Positions 5,554-7,542 of a DNA stretch of 7,542 bases are shown here, one piece after another; position 1 is the first letter of the stretch, and each line of letters opens with the position of its first letter. The position numbers and the translations under genes were made by a program. This stretch comes from JBBRLG01 sp038231495 (lineage in GTDB: Bacteria; Planctomycetota; Planctomycetia; Gemmatales; Gemmataceae). The stretch covers positions 1 to 7,542 of the forward strand of contig JBBRLG010000377.1 of NCBI GenBank assembly GCA_038231495.1, written 5' to 3'. The notes beneath the pieces are model-generated. The model did no database searches, was not told the DNA's origin, and worked only from the letters and a program-made list of their open reading frames with translations.

Positions 5554-6225
5554 TTACTTGTCCCCTCCTTCCTTGAGCAGCTCCTCAACCTTGTCGCGCA
5601 TCACCCGTTCGTTGTGCAATTTCTGGTATTCCAGGAACCCTTCGTAGCAGTAGCGCACGTTGCCCTTCTTGTCCATCAGGAAGAAGGTCGGCGTCCGCCG
5701 CACGTTCCAGGCGCGCTTCAACTCGCCGTCCGTGTCGATGCCGGTCTCGGCGACGGCCGGGTTCGACTCCGCCACTTTCTTAAGCTTGGCAATCAGCTTC
5801 TTCAGGTCGGCATCGTCCTCCTTGGGCAGCGACGGGCCCTCGTCCCGGCCGTGAGCCGGGAAGGACTGGCCCAGGTCCGCCGTGTGGAGCGCGACGATTT
5901 CCAGGCCGTCGTCCTTGTACAGCTGCCGCCACTCGGCGAATTGGACGAAGTTGTAGTACGAGGTCGGCGAATCGCTCGACCAGAAGTGGACCAGCACCAC
6001 CTTGCCGACCAGTTCCTTGTTGCCCTTGATTTTCGTCTTGCCCAGCCATTGCGTGACCTGGCCGAGTTCCGGTGCCGGCTGCTTCATGGCCTCCGGCTGT
6101 TTGAGGTGGAAGTCCGGTTTGCCCGCGGCCGGCTTCTTGGCCGGCTCGTCAGCCTTGTCCGGCGGCGCGGCGGTCGCGGCCATTCCCAGTGCCAACACAA
6201 TCAGCCCACACGTCAGACGCTTCAT
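5554..6225 (-). CDS. Secreted thioredoxin-fold protein lacking active-site cysteines
   Basis: A 223-residue protein. Residues 1-20 are a signal peptide (MKRLTCGLIVLALGMAATAA), and 21-50 form a Lys/Pro-rich linker. The thioredoxin/TlpA-like domain spans about 55-220: GKVVLVHFWSSDSPTSYYNF (74-93), GLEIVALHTADLG, and the cis-proline region VRRTPTFFLMDKKGNVRY (175-192). In redox-active members the first motif is FWATWCPPC. Here both cysteines are serine (S86-P-T-S89), and the only mature Cys is C193. The fold is therefore likely kept without dithiol chemistry, perhaps as a binding or sensing domain. SD AAGGAG lies 7 nt before the ATG. The start overlaps the protease stop as ATGA (6222-6225), so the two are translationally coupled and probably work together outside the cytoplasm. 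The same frame stays open upstream to 7101, but that part is an alternative frame of the protease gene. Confidence 0.85.
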   Translation of the reverse strand: MKRLTCGLIVLALGMAATAAPPDKADEPAKKPAAGKPDFHLKQPEAMKQPAPELGQVTQWLGKTKIKGNKELVGKVVLVHFWSSDSPTSYYNFVQFAEWRQLYKDDGLEIVALHTADLGQSFPAHGRDEGPSLPKEDDADLKKLIAKLKKVAESNPAVAETGIDTDGELKRAWNVRRTPTFFLMDKKGNVRYCYEGFLEYQKLHNERVMRDKVEELLKEGGDK

Positions 6226-7088
6226 GGGTGTTCTCCTTGCTTGGGTGCGACGGCCCTGCGACCTTCCAACCAGCCGGCGACCGTTTCCAGGCCCGCAACC
6301 GCCGGGTCGTCGGGCGTCAGGTGCCGCGCCCGCGCCGCCAGGCGGCGGGCGGCGGGGTTGTCCCCGTTCCGGATTGCCGTTAGCGCAAGTGTAGAATACG
6401 AATCGGCCAGTTGCCGCCGGATGGTGCCGGCGTCGGCACAATAAACCCGCGACGAATCGGCCGCGCGCAGGGCCAGGGTCACGCCGACCAGCTCGGCCGC
6501 CGCGTTGACCGCCGGGCCGCCGCTGAAACCCGACTCCAACCCGCGCACCGTCTCGACCTCCAACACGTTCACGCACACTTCCTGCCCGGCGGCGAACGTC
6601 CAGGTTTTGGCCGCAACGCCGCACGCCTTGCCGACGGCACGGTCCCAGAGGATGTTCTTCGCCTGCGGGTTGCCGACGAAATAGATGGCGTCGTTTGTCT
6701 CGGGCACAGCCGTCGCGAGCGCGATTTCGCGCACGCCGCCGGGCACCGTGTCCAGTTGCAAGACGGCCAGGTCGCGCTTCGGGTCGGCGGCGACGACGTG
6801 GGCGCGAATGGCCGTGCCGCGCTTGCTGCGCTCCTGGTAGGGCAGCGGTTCCGCGATCAGTTTCTGGTCTTCGTACAGCGGGAACAGGACGTGGAGTTCC
6901 TTCGCGCCGTGGACGACGTGCCAGGCGGTGACCAGCAGGCGTTCGCGCTTGTCGAGCAAGACGCCGCTGCCCTGGGCGGTGGCCGTGTCGAACTTGGCCC
7001 AGACCAGTGCGGCGGCGTCCAGTCCGGGCGGCGGTCCGGCCGGGTTGGGTACGAGGGTCAGCAGCAGGAGGGGGAAGATGTGGCTCAT
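6222..7088 (-). CDS. Secreted trypsin-like serine protease, no PDZ
   Basis: A 288-residue protein with an N-terminal signal peptide (MSHIFPLLLLTLVPNPAG). A trypsin-2/Deg-type protease domain spans about 28-215. The triad is visible: H57 in VTAWHVVHG, D106 in DPKRDLAVLQL and S189 in ESGFSGGPAVN, where GF replaces the usual GN before SGGP. Residues 229-275 (TLALTAIRNGDNPAARRLAARA) form helix pairs like a single TPR-type repeat; no PDZ domain follows, unlike DegP. It should act in the periplasm-like space, with degradation or signalling as possible roles. No strong SD precedes ATG 7088, and in-frame alternatives are poor, so the start is moderately certain. It is the first gene of a coupled pair with the thioredoxin-fold protein, and its upstream region is filled by palindromic repeats. 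Confidence 0.87.
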   Translation of the reverse strand: MSHIFPLLLLTLVPNPAGPPPGLDAAALVWAKFDTATAQGSGVLLDKRERLLVTAWHVVHGAKELHVLFPLYEDQKLIAEPLPYQERSKRGTAIRAHVVAADPKRDLAVLQLDTVPGGVREIALATAVPETNDAIYFVGNPQAKNILWDRAVGKACGVAAKTWTFAAGQEVCVNVLEVETVRGLESGFSGGPAVNAAAELVGVTLALRAADSSRVYCADAGTIRRQLADSYSTLALTAIRNGDNPAARRLAARARHLTPDDPAVAGLETVAGWLEGRRAVAPKQGEHP

Positions 7089-7109
7089 AGAAGCAATACA
7101 TTTCTAAGG

Positions 7110-7193
7110 TTTTAGGCGAGCCGAGAGCGTAAGCGACCGGAGTACGCTCCCTGGTGCAACCTCCGGTCGCTTACGCTCCCGGCTCGCCTAAAA
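7110..7193. repeat. Long palindromic repeat, 33-nt arms
   Basis: The left arm, 7110-7142, begins TTTTAGGCGAGCCG and includes AGCGTAAGCGACCGGAG. The right arm, 7161-7193, is its reverse complement at 32 of 33 positions (one A/C mismatch at 7124 opposite 7179). The loop is 18 nt. From memory, CGGTCGCTTACGCTCCCGGC-type repeats are scattered in planctomycete genomes; this is recall, not a search. It lies just upstream of the protease gene and could be a mobile miniature element or an intergenic REP-like repeat. Confidence 0.85.
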
Positions 7194-7341
7194 CGTTCGT
7201 AACCGTTCACTCCCCCCCTTACGAAGGGGGGGTAGGGGGGGTGAAGAGAGCGCCATGACCGAGTACTTTAATCGTTCTTACCCCCCCTACCCCCCCTTCG
7301 CAAGGGGGGGAGCAGTTGATGCCGGTGAACGGTTACAAACG
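7194..7341. repeat. Nested inverted repeat with poly-C/poly-G arms
   Basis: The outer arms, 7194-7210 and 7325-7341, match at 16 of 17 bases (CGTTCGTAACCGTTCAC against GTGAACGGTTACAAACG). The inner arms, 7210-7242 and 7280-7312, match at 32 of 33. Each inner arm is itself a hairpin, with C7 TT ... AA G7, followed by TA and another run of seven G (or preceded by seven C and TA). Paired G7 runs could also form G-quadruplex-like structures. Twelve extra bases (7313-7324) interrupt one side. It has the shape of a MITE-like or composite palindromic element; no coding sequence lies inside. Confidence 0.85.
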
Positions 7342-7382
7342 TTCTTCCTGGTTCCCACGCAGAGCGTGGGAACCAGGAAGAA
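7342..7382. terminator. Perfect 19-bp palindrome after end of partial gene
   Basis: TTCTTCCTGGTTCCCACGC (7342-7360), loop AGA, and its exact reverse complement (7364-7382). It begins 4 nt after the stop of the minus-strand gene at 7387-7542, so it could end that transcript; the bases after it on the minus strand (CGTTTGTAAC) give only a weak U-tract. The same GTTCCCACGC/GCGTGGGAAC core is, from memory, a widespread intergenic repeat in several bacterial phyla, so it may be a repeat family member used as a terminator. Confidence 0.55.
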
Positions 7383-7386
7383 ACGC

Positions 7387-7542
7387 TTACCGAATCAACA
7401 CGACCCCAACCGTGTCCTGCATCGACTGGCTAAACGCGCGTTGCAAGGCGGCCTTGCGACTCGTCGCCGGGTTCGGCGGGTTGGCCCCGTCGTCCCAGAC
7501 CGGCTGGTTGATGATGCGCGACGCGTCCAGCGCCGTGTTCGC
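7387..7542 (-). CDS. C-terminal end of unidentified protein (5' end outside window)
   Basis: An uninterrupted minus-strand frame enters at the right edge and ends at TAA (7389-7387). It gives 51 residues: ANTALDASRIINQPVWDDG, then NPPNPATSRKAALQRAFSQS, then MQDTVGVVLIR. The composition and third-position GC are gene-like, and the stop is followed at once by a palindrome. The family is not recognised, and the start lies beyond the window. It is on the same strand as the protease gene but separated from it by 298 nt of palindromic repeats, so a shared operon is unlikely. Confidence 0.7.
   Translation of the reverse strand, partial: ANTALDASRIINQPVWDDGANPPNPATSRKAALQRAFSQSMQDTVGVVLIR

Noticed and set aside
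4974..5576. 200-codon plus-strand ORF opposite the desaturase
   Set aside because: It is antisense to a gene with all six di-iron ligands, and its translation is Gln/Arg/Val-rich without motifs.
5554..7101. Single 515-codon minus-strand gene
   Set aside because: Only its last 223 codons look like protein. The upstream part is Arg/Gly/Pro-rich and is an alternative frame of the protease gene, whose own frame has a complete catalytic triad.
6411..7115. 234-codon plus-strand ORF opposite the protease
   Set aside because: It is antisense to a gene with clear H, D and S motifs; low-complexity Arg/Gly/Val-rich translation.
7110..7384. Insertion sequence
   Set aside because: The inverted repeats enclose no transposase or other coding frame; at most these are non-autonomous elements.

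Overview
The window reads as chromosomal DNA of a GC-rich planctomycete, most likely of the Gemmata group. This is inferred from the protein families (an A/S-rich VapBC pair, a YwqK-like 'xGxxHGxxxxW' repeat protein, a secreted thioredoxin-like protein of planctomycete type) and from the dispersed palindromic repeats. No rRNA, tRNA or other taxonomic marker is present.

The left half (about 1-3770) looks like a remnant of an integron-type cassette array. It opens with a non-coding stretch carrying six repeat units of about 21 nt (159-284). Three compact + strand gene blocks follow: (i) a small unknown ORF, a 15-codon ORF and a vapBC toxin-antitoxin pair; (ii) a secreted protein whose frame is interrupted by one UGA directly after a cysteine; (iii) a MORN/YwqK-like repeat protein. 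Blocks i/ii and ii/iii are separated by imperfect inverted repeats of about 100 nt (1317-1419 and 2909-3008). Their ends (GCCGAAC...GTTCGGC), nearly identical inner boxes, variable centres and unpaired base resemble integron attC sites. A lone right-hand box precedes block i (297-306). No integrase is visible.

At about 3774 the DNA changes to more GC-rich host-like sequence. The MORN protein has no stop codon and runs in frame into a complete carbon-nitrogen hydrolase gene with its own ribosome binding site. That gene is bracketed by a 17-bp inverted repeat.

The right half is on the - strand. From right to left it holds the end of an unidentified gene (7387-7542), a dense cluster of three palindromic elements (7110-7384), a two-gene unit with a 4-nt ATGA overlap (a secreted trypsin-like protease, then a secreted thioredoxin-fold protein whose CxxC has become SxxS), and an acyl-ACP desaturase-like di-iron protein with its own promoter. 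The desaturase gene converges on the carbon-nitrogen hydrolase gene across a shared hairpin terminator.

The most interesting points are the possible Cys-Sec selenoprotein carried between two attC-like sites, the integrase-less attC-like sites themselves, the in-frame join at the array edge, and the cysteine-less thioredoxin coupled to a protease.
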